NCBI RefSeq assembly: GCF_008728515.1
Contig: NC_044988.1
Coordinates: 26,742,998 to 26,806,997 of the forward strand
Source of the DNA: Papio anubis
Lineage: Eukaryota; Chordata; Mammalia; Primates; Cercopithecidae
Length of the DNA stretch: 64,000 bases
Reading direction: 5' to 3'
In this document: positions 51,005 to 63,394 of the stretch, in pieces
Layout: every line of letters starts with the position of its first letter
How positions within the stretch are numbered: position 1 is the first letter of the stretch
Notes under the pieces: generated by a model
Database searches by the model: none
What the model was told of the DNA's origin: nothing
The model's input: the letters and a program-made list of their open reading frames with translations, nothing else
Made by a program: the position numbers and the translations under genes

Positions 51005-51160
51005 AGTTAGTGTGACAGGAACAGTCCAGGACAGAGAAAGAAACCAGACACTGAATCTCAGTTCTGTCATGTCTACTAACCCTGTGACCTTGGGCAAGTT
51101 ACTGAAACTCTCTGTTCTTTGGTATATTCTTAATAGTTTGAGGACAGAAAGGAGGTCAAC
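51005..51160 (+). repeat. MIR fragment
   Basis: TCTCAGTTCTGTCATGTCTA, then ACCCTGTGACCTTGGGCAAG is the MIR core in sense. Confidence 0.8.
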
Positions 51161-51654
51161 CCGGGTGTTCCCCTCACGCAAGAACACAGCCCAGAAAAAG
51201 AACGTTCTTTCCCAAATGAATATAAGCCCAAATGAATATAATCAGACATTCATGTATATTATTGTTTTTGATGAAGCTAAAATTTGCATCAATGTCAGAG
51301 TGGGATGCATTCAAGGAAAAAAAAATAAACATTAATAAATAATAGCACCGGTGATGTGTAAATGTGCCACATTAATAAAAGTGATAACCCAAAGACCAAA
51401 ATTTGGGAAAGAATGAAACAAATGGCACAGTGTCAAAGGCTACTTAGAGATAAGGTGTTATTAGAGATAGTAGTAACTGTAGGAAAAAATGAAGTCGGGT
51501 ATGTGTAAGGGTAAGCCCTATAAAGCTAAAGTTTGCAAAGCCATTGTTTCTTCCAGCAGGGAAGCCAGCTCCAGGTAGATGTAGGAGCCTTCACTACTTC
51601 AAACACCCAGGTGCCCTCTAGGCTTCTCTGTTCCATTTATGTTCATTTAAAATG

Positions 51655-51920
51655 AGGGGGGCGGATGGCTTGATCCTAGGAGTTCAAGACCAGCCTGGGC
51701 AACATACCAAGACCCCATCTCTACAAAATAAAACAAATTTAGCTGGGTGTGGTGGCACACACCTGTGGTCCCAGCTACTTGAGAGACTGAGGTGGAAGAA
51801 TTGCTTGAACCTGGGAGTTTAAGGCTGCAGTGACCTGTGACTGTGCCACTGTACAATCTGGGTGACAGAACCTGGGTGACAGAGTGGGACCCTGTTGGAA
51901 AAAAGAAAAGAAAAAAAACA
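51655..51920 (+). repeat. Alu, 5' truncated
   Basis: Begins GGGGGGCGGATGGCTTGATC and ends in an AAAAAAGAAAAGAAAAAAAA tail. The stretch CTGGGTGACAGAACCTGGGTGACAGAGTG shows a small tandem duplication. Confidence 0.9.
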
Positions 51921-52094
51921 AGCTCACTGAAACAACTAAGGCAAAATAAGCAGTCTCAAATAGCATGCCTGTCTCTCCACAGCAAAACAGAACCAAGGTG
52001 TTCTGCTGCTGCTCCTCATGAAAAACCACGATTGTGTTTCTCCCATTGTGTCAGCCTGCCAGCCAGCCTGAAAGTCATTCTGGGCAGCTAACCT

Positions 52095-52690
52095 AATTAT
52101 TCATTCATTCATGGATTCAGCAAATATTTGGAACCAACTCTGTTCCAGGCATTCTCCTGCGTAATGGGGAATAGTAATGAGAAAAACTGATGAAGCTCCT
52201 GCCTCCTTGGGAGCTCATAGCCTAGTAGAGGCATCAGAGATCAAACCCAGAATTACACAAATAAATACTTAATCGTAAGCTCTGCTAAGTATGTGATGAA
52301 CGAATACAGAGTGCTATGAGAACATCTAACAAGGAGATATATTTGGGGCTCAGAGAAAGGCTCTCTGAGGAAGTGACTTTCAAGCCAAGCTATGCAGAAT
52401 AAGCAGGCATTTGCTAGGGAAAGAGTAGGAAAAGAGCCCAGGCAGGGGAAACAGCCAGTGCAAAGTCCTGAGACAGAAGGGAGGGTACTCCTCCTGCCAG
52501 TAACTGAGAGAAGACCAGCAGGGTGGAAGTATGGTGTGCAAGGAGAGAATGGTGGGGAATAAAGTTGGAGAGGCAGACCAGGGCCAAGTTGTGCAGGGCC
52601 TTTTAGGCTAGTGTAAGGATTTGAATGTTCTCCTAATTCACTGGGAAAACTATGAAGTGAAGGATTTTGTGCAGGAATTGAGTTGATGAT
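52095..52690 (+). repeat. Ancient interspersed repeat, copy F, most complete
   Basis: TTCATTCATTCATGGATTCA, TCTGTTCCAGGCATTCTCCT, AGAAAGGCTCTCTGAGGAAG, GAAACAGCCAGTGCAAAGTC, GCAGGGCCTTTTAGGCTAGT and GAAGTGAAGGATTTTGTGCA occur in order. Ends at the GT minisatellite. Confidence 0.6.
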
Positions 52691-52694
52691 CATG

Positions 52695-52719
52695 TTGATG
52701 ATGGTGGTGGTGGTGTTGG

Positions 52720-52753
<34 letters not shown>

Positions 52754-52810
52754 CATGAATTGCATGATTTAACCTACATTTCTGCATCAATCCAAGGGTG
52801 GTGGTGTTGG

Positions 52811-52846
<36 letters not shown>

Positions 52847-52909
52847 ATGTGACATGAATTGCATGATTTAACCTACATTTCTGCATCAATCCAAGAGTGG
52901 TGGTGTTGG

Positions 52910-52941
<32 letters not shown>

Positions 52942-53083
52942 CGTGAATTGCATGGTTTAACCTACATTTCTGCATCAATCCAAGGGTGGTGGTGTTGGTT
53001 GTGTGTGTGTGTGTGTGTGTGTGTGTGACGTGAATTGCATGGTTTAACCTACATTTCTGCATCAATCCAAGGGTGGTGGTGTT

Positions 53084-53126
<43 letters not shown>

Positions 53127-53184
53127 TGACATGAAGTGCATGGTTTAACCTACATTTCTGCATCAATCCAAGGGTGGTGGTGTT

Positions 53185-53219
<35 letters not shown>

Positions 53220-53270
53220 CGTGAAGTGCATGAGTTAACCTACATTTCTGCATCAATCCAAGGGTTAGCG
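52695..53270 (+). repeat. Composite minisatellite: six tandem units with a GT microsatellite inside each
   Basis: The conserved part TAACCTACATTTCTGCATCA + ATCCAAGGGTGGTGGTGTTGG is repeated six times. The motif ACCTACATTTCTGC begins at 52772, 52871, 52960, 53047, 53138 and 53238, giving spacings of 99, 89, 87, 91 and 100. Each unit has its own (GT)n run of 12-20 units, and length differences come mainly from these. The His-Thr reading frames on the other strand are artefacts. Confidence 0.96.
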
Positions 53271-55019
53271 GAACCCTTTTTGAGGGCTCAACGAACACCA
53301 GACCCTGCAGTGGAGGAGGTGGCAAGCCTGGCTTCCAGGCTGTTTGCCCTAATGTGCTGGCTGTGAGGACCTGAGCCCAGTTCTTCACTGTGAGATGAAG
53401 TGATTAGACCTGAACTCTAACAGTGGTGGTCTTGACAGGCAGCATGGCCCCCATGTTTTGGAAACTTTACCTTGGAAATTGAAGGGGTTTTTTTGCCCTC
53501 CCTGATTGTTTTTGCTTGCCCTCCCTGATCAGGGGCATCATTGACACTGAGGAGTTAGAGCCCAGGCTGTGTGTGTAACCTGCAGTGCACAGGACACTCC
53601 CACAATGAAGCATTGTTCTCTATTCACACAGCTTTCTGCTATCCCAGCAGACATTCACATAGGTGAAAACCTGGTTATAATTATCTAAGCCTAACTCCAT
53701 TTTACATTTAAATACACAAATTTTCCCATGTTTTTAATAAGCTGTGAATTTTTCCAGGAATGAAACCACCATGAAAATCGAGGGAGATGGTATTTTGTTT
53801 GCTTTGGAACTTTCTCATGGGTTGTTCGCCATTTTGGAAAATCAACTCACCAAAGACAATGTTCCTCATTGTATTTGAGCCTCACATCTGTCTACATTTG
53901 TGTCTGTCTTATTCATGGAAGTTCTTCATTTAGGTGTAAGCATTTGACCACTTCACTATGGCTTCTGGAATCGTTGTGTCTGAACATTTATATATTGAAA
54001 TAGTTATTTTGTTATAAATTATGTTCCTTTGATTTCCCCTTTATTTAAAATTAGGACATTATATTGAGTCTTCTATGACTACATGTACAGGTAAATTATA
54101 TCATCTATAAATTTCACTTCAGAAGAATGAAGGAGCAGTAGGAAATAGTTATTATTAAAAAGAGGTGTTAGGGCTGAGAACATGTTATAAAAAGAAGAGC
54201 ATTTCATCTTTGTGATTTTTTTTCCAAAAACCCATAACCCCCGTCTAATCATAAGAAGAAAACAAAAATCAGACAAACTCAAATTGAGTGACATGCTACA
54301 AAATGTCTGACCAGTACTCCTCAAGACTCAGTGCCAAAGTCTTAAAAAATAAGGAGAGACTGGAGAACTGTCACCAACCAGAGGAGACTAAGGAGAATGA
54401 TAATAAAACACAATGTGGGATCCTGGAAGAGAAAAAGAATTTTAGTGGAAAACTAACGAAATTTGTATCAAGTTTGGAGTTTAGCTAATAGTAATGTTCA
54501 AACAGTAACTTATGAATGTAAATTTCTTAGGTTTGGCAAATATAGGTGGCTATTTAAGACTTTAGCATTAATGGAGACTGGGTAAGGAATATACAGAACA
54601 GGAATTTTCTGTACTAACTGCAACTTTTCTACAAATCTAAACTTATTTAAGTTTGTTAAAAGTCTGTTTTTGTCAAAAAGCATAGGAAAGCATTAGAAAT
54701 TCCACATTTGAACATAACTTAAGGAATTTTTCTCCAGGATCAATATGTAAAGAAGACAAAGACGTCCCGGAACCACTGCCAGCTAATGCAAAGCACTGTG
54801 TCCTTAGTGAGTATGCAAATGCCAACAGTCAAGGTGGACATGGAGAAAATGAAGGGGACAAAGTCAATCAGGCTTCAAAGGGGCAGAGAGACACTGCTGG
54901 CAACATAGAAAGCAGAAGCCTCTTTCTGCTTCTACAGAAGCAAAAAGAAGGATCAATAAACATGCTATTATTGAGAAAAATTTAGGTAGTCAGGTAGTAA
55001 AGAGATGTGAGGGTCATAA

Positions 55020-55370
55020 AAATAATAACAGCAAATACTTACATAGCGCTTTCTACATATCAAGCACTGTCCCACATGTATTATGAATACTAACTCATTT
55101 AATCCCCGTAACAATCCTACGAGATAGGATTATTGCCCCTATGTTTAATGGGCAAGGAAACTGAGGCACAGAGAATATACCTGTGTGTTCTGTGGAACCC
55201 TATGAAACTATCTTTTTTGTAAGTCAAAAATGGTCTACTCTGAGAAAGTACATATGGTTCACGTTTAACTTAATCAGTAACTTGCCTAAGAGGTACAGCT
55301 ATTTGAGAGGCAGGGTTGGACTTAGAACCCTGGCAGCTGGCTCAGAAGCCTGGACTATGAGCCTCTAAGG
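55020..55370 (-). repeat. MIR, with a short interruption
   Basis: AAATACTTACATAGCGCTTT, TTTAATCCCCGTAACAATCC, AAGGAAACTGAGGCACAGAG, later AACTTGCCTAAGAGGTACAG and TTGGACTTAGAACCCTGGCA. Confidence 0.85.
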
Positions 55371-55394
55371 TACAGGGCCTCCAGCAGAAATGGT

Positions 55395-55625
55395 CAGTAT
55401 TTACAGAGTGCTATGTGGCAGGTGCTGTGCTAAACCTTTGCACACATCAGCAACAACTCGTGTAAGCAACAACACTCTTAAGGTAGCTGTGATTATCACC
55501 TAATTCATAACCGAAGAAACTGAAGCCCAGGGAGCTTGTGTGAACTGCCGAAGTTTACACAGCTAGTAAATGGCAGAGCTAAGACTTGAACCCATGTTGG
55601 CCGGCTCCGGAGCCTGAGTCCTGTG
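55395..55625 (-). repeat. MIR, second copy next to the previous one
   Basis: GTATTTACAGAGTGCTATGT, AAGAAACTGAAGCCCAGGGA and GCAGAGCTAAGACTTGAACC match reverse MIR. Two MIRs in the same orientation lie only 25 bp apart. Confidence 0.88.
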
Positions 55626-56193
55626 TTCTCTGTCTCCTGTGTATCTGTAGGTATGGCAGAATTTGGAATGAGATAAGCTTTTGCTGCAGGTCATTAGTCT
55701 AGAGAGGAGAGACTTTTCCTGTCAAGCCCCTAAACAGATGCTATGGGCTTCCATTTGGTAAGATACATCAGGGAGACATTTTCTGGCCAGCTCAAAATAA
55801 CTGATACTGTTATTCAGATGGAACAGAAAATTTACCTCATTATCTCTTCCAAAATAAGCAAGGAAATGAAAGACAATGGAATAAAAGGAAAGAAAAAGAA
55901 TGTGAAAGATTGGAAGATAGACTATAAAAGATAATTGCAAGTGTTCCCATCCTGGAGATATGTGGAATCAAGCACCATATTTTATTTGCAATTGAATAGC
56001 TTCTCCCTGATCTCAAATGATTCGGTGGCCATTCAATGGACATTTGGTACCTGATTCTACTTTCTCCAGTAGTTGAGAGGTCATGTCATCATAACCTGAT
56101 ATTCAGTCTACTTAATACACACCAAGGCCCTTTCAGATAGAGAGAAAAAAATAGTGAATGTTGCTCACCAGCAGATTTACTTTTAAAATATCT

Positions 56194-56508
56194 AAGGCCA
56201 GAAGCAGTGGCTTATGCCTGTAATCCCAACACTTTCTGGGAGGCCGAGGCAGGCTGATCAGTTGAGGTCAGGAGTTCGAGACCAGCCTGGCCAACATGGT
56301 GAAACACCATCTCTACTAAAAATACAAAAATTAGCTGGGCATGGTGGTGCATACTTGTAATCCCAGCTACTTGGGAGGCTGAGGCAGGAGAATCACTTGA
56401 ACCCAGGAGGCAGAGGTTGCAGTGAGCTGAGATCGTGCCACTGCACTCCAGGCTGGGAGACAAAGTGAGACTCTGTTTCGGGGGGGGGAAAAAAAAACAA
56501 AAAAAAAC
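56194..56508 (+). repeat. Alu, full length, with G9 run in the tail
   Basis: GGCCAGAAGCAGTGGCTTAT to GAGACTCTGTTTCGGGGGGG and a run of A with a single C. The G9 run at about 56479-56487 between body and tail is unusual. Confidence 0.93.
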
Positions 56509-58060
56509 TCTAGTAATGTTACCCAAAACTTTATTAATGCTAACTACCAAGTGAATCTGAATTCGCAAAAAAATAATCTGAATTATAGATTTTTTTTATG
56601 CAGCTCCATTATTTTTACATGTGTAAATGTCTTAAGTTAGGCTAATGATGGATTGCCCAGCAAGAAGATTCTACACAAATACAGAGTCCCAAAATCTAAA
56701 GCAACTCCAATCTTGAGCACTAAATATTTCAGACTTATGCACACATGCACACAAAAATGGAAGTAACCTTAAATTAATCGCTTTAAATATCAAAATAGAG
56801 TAGGTTAAGTCCCATGAACTATTGCTCCTGGATCAATGGTTGGAGTCTGTCCCATGGAAACATAACTTAGACAGGAGACAGACCTAAGCAAGGCAGAAGC
56901 AATGAGAAATACATATTTTAAATACTTTTTACATTTTTGTATTTATATAAATATACATATATCAATTAAATGAAAAGAACATTGCAAGGCAGATATTGTT
57001 GGCCCTGCTTTACCCACCTGGCCCTGTAAACCTGACATTGTTATTAGTATTCTATGAAAGCAAATTCATCTCTTGGATTTTGAAACCCACAAATGTGATT
57101 GTGAACATCTTTTTTTGTTTTACTAAGTACAAACTAGACAGATGTGGACATCCTGATTGATCTCAGATGCTGACACACAGACTTCTACCAGTTGATAAAG
57201 CCAGATCCCTTTGCCTGCTATTCCTAAACTCATCGTCTCTGGTTCCTATTATAATCTGGGACCAGTTAGAGCAGTGCATATCCATGGCAACCATCAATAT
57301 AACTAGTTCCTTCAATCACCTAGTCACGTGAAATAATAAGCTATTCTTCATGACATACAGCAAAACAAGATTTCGCTTTGTTCGTTGCTTGTATAAGTCT
57401 TATTTTATGCTTGTCCTTAACCTCTTCTCAACAGACTCCTACTGCAAACCCAACCCTACTATGCTAAATAAAACTATCAGTCAAGTTAGGTGCACATAGC
57501 TATGCCTAAACAGACTGCTTATTCTTGAGTCCATCTACGCTGTCTAGTGAAATGGAGAGGTCTCTGTTTCCATGGATTAAAAACAGATGCAGGATAAACA
57601 CCTGAAGAGGGCTTACATTGAGTGTTTGAGGCTGTGGAATGAATCACCTCATCCAACACAATATAAATACTTCCTAGCCTGAAACTGGTTATGTCCCTTC
57701 CAAAGAGTATCGGTTTACTCATTTACAAAGGAATTATTGGACAATAGTTAAATGAAGACTGGGCTTTTTCGTTTCTTTCATTGTATTTATGGGGATAAGG
57801 ATCCATTTACATTAAGTGTATTATCTACATAGATGTGGTGCCAAAGCAAGCATGTTAGCCAAACTCGCTTTACAGCCATACTTGCCCTCAAAAGTCTTTA
57901 TAACATGGAAGGATTAATACTTATGGATGTCACCAGTTGAGAGCCACTGACCCAGACAAAAGGATGGAACACAAGGAAAGTCTAAATGCAGATATCTGGG
58001 CATGCAAATCCTCCTGCTTTTAAAATAGCTTTCACACCTTGAGAAATAGCACAAGGTAGT

Positions 58061-58266
58061 GGCTAAGATAATGGAATCCTAGTTTGAATCCAGGCTCTGC
58101 CTCTTACTAGCTGTGTGTCATTGTGCAAGTTACTTGCCTATTTGTGTTTCAATTTATTCATCTGTAAAATGGCCATAATAATAGTACCTACTTTGTATTC
58201 TTTATGAGTTGAAATTTACAAAGCATATAGAATAATGCCTGGGGTATAGCAAGTGTTTAATAAGTG
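58061..58266 (+). repeat. MIR, nearly full length, well preserved
   Basis: AGTGGCTAAGATAATGGAAT, GCTCTGCCTCTTACTAGCTG, TTCATCTGTAAAATGGCCAT and GCCTGGGGTATAGCAAGTGT follow MIR. Confidence 0.92.
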
Positions 58267-58794
58267 TCTATGAAACAAAAATTTTGAGAAACAAATGAAT
58301 ACAGTGTTTCCTGTAGGGTTTATGCCATTTTGTCTTAATGATCGCCTCTATAACCTTAATACCTTTTTAAAAAGGTGTTTGTTGTAATGATCAAATATTG
58401 TATATGAAAGCGCCTGGCATAGAATCTGATGTGTGCATCTCTAGGATGGTTGCAACCAGATTTGTTTGCTAGATAATTATAAATGCTTGCTGTGCTTGGG
58501 CTTGAAATTTGTTATATCAGATCCATGTTAACCCTATCTGAAGATTATAGAAAAAAATCTCAGCCATTTACCTTGTGTCTGCGCATGTTGGCATGTCCTA
58601 TTGTGGCCCCAGTGAACAATTATCACTTTTATTCCACTAGACACCTTAAGTAGAATTGCATCTTTCACATATATTTTATTGTAGTCAGTTCATGTATCCA
58701 ATTCAGGCATGAGGCTACTCCCTTATATCTTGTTAGCTTAACTTAGTATTCAAGCTGGACTTGACCCCCATTGCCTTCTTTTAGCTCTCCACTC

Positions 58795-58852
58795 TCCTGT
58801 CTCTCTTTCTCTCTCATCTCTCCTCTCTCTCTCTCCTGTGTGTGTATGTGTA
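58795..58852 (+). repeat. CT-rich and GT-rich simple repeat
   Basis: CTGTCTCTCTTTCTCTCTCA through TCTCTCTCTCTCCTGTGTGT. Confidence 0.9.
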
Positions 58853-58869
58853 TATTTGTATGATCATTG

Positions 58870-60250
58870 AGAATGCAGCACAAAGCGTGAATATTAACTG
58901 TCCCCTTTTTACTAAATAGTTGCACAAGATGTAGAGAAAGGAAGACAGAACATTCTTTTATAAACTCCCTAAGTCCGTAAATACCCCGACGAATACTTGT
59001 CTATCAGAGCCCAGCAAACAGTTTTTGTTTCACAATTCGACAAGGGATATAAGTGGAAAAAGCCCAACTTGTTTTCTTTCTATGTAGGATCCAGAAACTA
59101 GCCAATGTTTATACGGCTTGCGGTTTAGTTTTAGGATTTTCCCACAGGTCTATTCAGACCAACTTGGCCAACGGAAATGCCATTCACATAGCATTGTTTA
59201 GAGTGGCACTGCATGAAGCATTTGCTTATTTAAAATGTGATGGCCATATTTTTTTTTTTAAAGTGTAGGTTAGATTTGACATGTCACCGGTTTGTCCTCT
59301 GGACAGTTTATGTGTTGGCAAAGTGAAGCCATCTAATTTTCAAATACTCTAATGAATATTATCAACTTAGTTGATCTTTGCTGTGTATGAGCATGTGCAC
59401 GTTTCCAGACATAAAAGAAAAATACAGATTTTCTGTAAGCCACCTTGAAAGTAGCAACCTTCCTGTCTTCAGGAATACTGAAAATGAGAATTTAAATCTA
59501 CCCTTTCTCTTTACGTACTTTATGATGGGTGTCATTGTTGAGTGAAACTGTCCATAAAATTGTTCGGGTTAACCTCTGGCTATAGCTTCAGTTTGGGTTT
59601 CTCGCCTGGAACAAGTTTAAGGAGCTTAAGGGACAGAAGGATTTTTCCTGCATCCAAGCTTATTGTTCTTTGACACAGCAGGTGCAGTGAACAGTGTGAG
59701 CTAAGCAGCAACCACTAAGAAGTTTAGCTGCAGTGAGAAAAGCTGGGTTTCTGCCCTGATGTCATCAATAAGAACCTTGTTCCTGCTCCCAAACCTCATA
59801 CTGCGAGGTTTTCATCTACCTATAAAGGTTGGTTTTGCTCAAACCAGATTAGAAATCAACTTTCTCTTGGCAGACTGCTGTTTGGCCAATAAAGGCAGGG
59901 CAGCTGTGTATGTGGGTGGGATTGAGAGGAAACCTGACCCCTCCCTGGCATGCATTTTCCTTTGCCCTCCATTTCTTACAGTAGGTGGACACAGAAAGGA
60001 GGCTGAGAGTCTCTGTTGCAGACTGCACAGCACCAACGTTCAGCTGTCTTCAGATCTCTCACCTAAGTACAGCAAGGCCGTTCCCTATTTCATGTAAGGG
60101 CATTGAGGATCTGGTGGGGAAAATAGAAATAATGAAGAGAGGGTTTACTTAGTAGATGAGAAACCATCAGGCCAGAAGTGGAATGGATGAGGAACAATTA
60201 CTCAGTTTCTTTAATAAATCCAATAAAGGATTATAATAAATAATAATGCC
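58870..60250 (+). other. Repeat-poor segment within the large intron
   Basis: About 1.4 kb without any recognised repeat. It contains mixed-composition sequence such as TACGGCTTGCGGTTTAGTTT and CATGTCACCGGTTTGTCCTC, with CpG retained. I see no splice-flanked ORF with known homology. It is a candidate conserved non-coding segment only by absence of repeats. Confidence 0.4.
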
Positions 60251-60269
60251 TTACTGTTATAAGTTTATA

Positions 60270-60852
60270 TCCTTGCCTTGGAGCTTGATTTGATCCTCTG
60301 AGGTCCTTCCACAGTCCCCACATGCTGCTTTTCCTGCTCCCACCCCTCGGTATTCTTTCCTCTTCTCCAGCTACTCCCCGGCATTACTCCAGACTGGGGA
60401 CCTTCTTGTGTTCACAGAATGCAGCCGACCCGCATCCACCCCTGGGCCAAGCACTGCTTGGTGCTTAGAGCATCCTTTCCCCAGAGAGCCTCTTATCCAA
60501 CTCCCTCATCTGAGGTTGGAGTCTTTGTTCAAATCTTGCCCTCTCGATGTGGCTTCCCACCACCAGCATCATCCGCGGACCTCCCACATCACACCTGATC
60601 TTCCTACCCTGTGTTCTGTACTTTCTCCCACAGCATTTATCACCTCCTGACAGCCTGCTTAGCTTATTTATCTACTATGCTGTTGTTTCTTTTCTGTCCA
60701 TCCACTATCACCACCACCATCCCTTCCCCACTATAGATAGTCTCGGGGCAGGGATCTTTGATGTTTTGCTCGCTGGTGTATCCCGAGCACTTAGAAAACT
60801 GCCTGGTACACAGTAGGGGCTCCATAAATACCTGTTGAATGAATGATGAGAG
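60270..60852 (+). repeat. L2, 3' part
   Basis: The last 150 bp read GGGGCAGGGATCTTTGATGT, GTGTATCCCGAGCACTTAGA and GTACACAGTAGGGGCTCCAT, ending TGTTGAATGAATGATGA: the L2 3' end. The preceding text with CTCTCGATGTGGCTTCCCAC fits the same LINE. Confidence 0.8.
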
Positions 60853-60867
60853 AAGCTGAAAATGTGT

Positions 60868-61035
60868 CATCATCACTGTTATTAACACTGTTTCTATTAT
60901 CATCATTAGGTCAGGATTAGAAATGAGGACACTGAGGCTCAGATATATCAAAGGACTTACCCATAGGACATAGATGGCAAATGTCAGATCTAAGTCTCAA
61001 TCTGAACCTACCCAAGGTTAGTACCTTGTGTCTAG
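60868..61035 (-). repeat. MIR fragment
   Basis: GAAATGAGGACACTGAGGCT and CAAAGGACTTACCCATAGGA match reverse MIR. Confidence 0.7.
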
Positions 61036-61141
61036 TGACTTCACAAAATGATTTAGTAATGTGGGATAATGTGACTATTTAAAATATAATTTAAAAAATG
61101 ATGAACAGCAGTGCCTTGCCTATCCTTTCCCTCTTGGCCCG

Positions 61142-61163
61142 CCCCCGCCCCCACCCCCACCCC
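61142..61163 (-). other. G-quadruplex motif on the minus strand
   Basis: On the plus strand C5-G-C5-A-C5-A-C4. The minus strand therefore has four G runs with single-base loops, the arrangement expected to fold most stably. The G-rich strand is the template of TRPM3 transcription. Confidence 0.9.
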
Positions 61164-61201
61164 AATTCACATGATTGGTATCTCAGTTTATTATTTTTTA
61201 A

Positions 61202-61523
61202 CAGATAAATCTAGGCTGGGCACAGTGGCTCATGCCTGTAATCCCAGCACTTTGGGAGGCCAAGGTGGGTGGATCACCTGAGGTCAGGAGTTCGAGACCA
61301 GCCTGACCAACATGGCGAAACCCCATCTCTACTAAAAATACAAAATTAGCCAGGCATGGTGGCATGTGCCTGTAATCCCAGCTACTCGGGAGGCTTAGGC
61401 AGGAGAGTCACTTGAACCCAGGAGATGGAGGTTGCAGTGAGCTGAGATTGCGCCATTGCACTCCAGCCTGGGCAACAAGAGCAAAACTCCTTCTCAAAGA
61501 ATAAAATAAAACCAGATAAATCT
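61202..61523 (+). repeat. Alu with 11-bp target duplication
   Basis: The body is 61213-61512 in sense, AluS-like. CAGATAAATCT occurs at 61202-61212 and 61513-61523. Confidence 0.94.
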
Positions 61524-63014
61524 GCCAAGATGAAAGTGTTTATTTATTGTATTTTAACAATACAACTGACATGTGTCAATGTTGCTCTGGGAAAGAACAA
61601 TGTTGTTAGCCCACAATACAAGGGTGTGCTGTCACCCATCTATTTTATCATACTCGTAGCAGTTCATATTCAGCATACAGTTGGACAGATAGTCACAACA
61701 CAAAAGCCCACAGCTGCTTAGATTCTAAGTGGAACGTGGACTGCCTATTATCTGTATTCTTGGTTGTTTACGGAGCATCAGTTGAAGCATGAAAAGCTTA
61801 AGTTTTAACAGTAAACAGAGCTTGGGATCCAGAGGGCACAGAGAGGAATGAGTGCCTGCAGATCAGAGAGATTCGAGCCTGGACCGTGAGCTGTAAGTAC
61901 AGATGGGTTTCTTGCATTGTCTCTTACCAGGGGATTTGTAAATAATGTCAGCAGGAACTTGTTTGCTTGTATATGCTTTCCCAAATATTAGGAGCCACGT
62001 TGATCATTTCTGTAGATATCATATAACCCCTCAGGCACAATCCAATGGGAGTCGACAGGAGCCATAGATTATTTCTTTGGAGTGGTATAGCCTCATGTCC
62101 CTGATATGCGTTTACACATAGACATGCAGTCTGGCTCACTGGACTGATCCTTCCAAGCACAGAGAGCCCTGATGTCAGGTTGCCGGTTCTTTTCCTAAGA
62201 AGGCCCCTCTCGAAGGGCTCTTCCCTCTTCAAATACTCTAATACCCTAAATATGTATGGGCTTCTGAGAAGTAATACAATCCCATTTTAAACAGAAACCA
62301 CAAGCATATTCCTTAGCATGTGGCCTGTAGGCTAAGGTAGTATGGACCCAGAGGGAAAATCTTCCACGGTAAAGGCGATGAGAACAGACTCCAGCTCCCT
62401 TCACCTACAGGGGAAGGGGCGCCTCCTCCTGCCCTCATTGCTTTGAAAGGTGTATTATTGCAGGTCGGGGAGTTGTGATGAATTACAGGTAGGTGGACAG
62501 CAACACAAAAATCTGAAAGAGTAACTTATTTTTTCTCTGAAATTTTTTTGTTGTTTTGGTTTGAAGAAGCAAATAGCTTATCTAATCCTATTTGGCATAT
62601 GCAAATATCAAAATGAAGGTGTGATGAGGATGAGGCAAGCCCTGAGTAAAACTGTGAGTTAAACACAATTATTTCCATTCTTCCAACCCTTCCCAGAGCT
62701 TCCCTCTCCCTTCTCACAGCCCCTCCCTTCTCTGATGAAACTACCAGGCAAGGAAACTGGTTCCTTCTAAAGTCTTAACGACTATGTTCTCAACCAGAGA
62801 AAAATGTTGATCGTAAGAAAACTACACAAAGTAGGTTCAATAAAGACTGACTATAAGTGTCTAAGGGAAAACCGCAGAGGCATTCAAAGACAGGAAGCAG
62901 AGCATAACATGCGTGAGCTGACTGGGAACAAAACCAGAAGTGGTTTTGGAAAGTCAGAATCAGAAGACATGACCACACTCTGCTTTTCTCTCTACTTCTC
63001 TCCTGCCTCAATCA

Positions 63015-63095
63015 ATAATCAATCAATCATCTCTCTCCTCCTCTCTTACTCTCTCTCCCATTTCCTTTCTCCCTTCCTCTCCCATTCCTCTCTCA
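63015..63095 (+). repeat. Polypyrimidine simple repeat
   Basis: TC-rich run (TCTCTCTCCTCCTCTCTTAC and TTTCTCCCTTCCTCTCCCAT). Confidence 0.85.
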
Positions 63096-63394
63096 TATGG
63101 CTTGCTTTACATGACCCAGTGAGGTCTGGCTCTATATGATCTTTAAGTATTTGCCATTATCTAACTTAAGTCTCTGCACTTCTGTTTTATTTCTAAAGAC
63201 AAAGAGTCCGATTAGTCACTGGTCATTTCAGTGAACTCAGTCCTTCTTGGTCAATGGTGGGATCTGCTCCAATCATCTGTAGCCTGAATTGGGTGAAAGG
63301 GGAAGTGAAGAAATGAGGAAAGGACTTTGTCAGCCTGAAGGATGCAGGGCTGCCTCTTCCAGCTGTGAGCAGGGCAAGGGAAATTTAACTTGTG

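Noticed and set aside
52695..53270. CRISPR-like pattern of regularly spaced repeats
   Set aside because: Units are joined by GT runs, not unique spacers, and the genome is a primate. It is a minisatellite.
52650..53388. Long minus-strand reading frames rich in His-Thr repeats
   Set aside because: They are translations of (GT)n runs in the composite minisatellite. There is no homology and no splice context.
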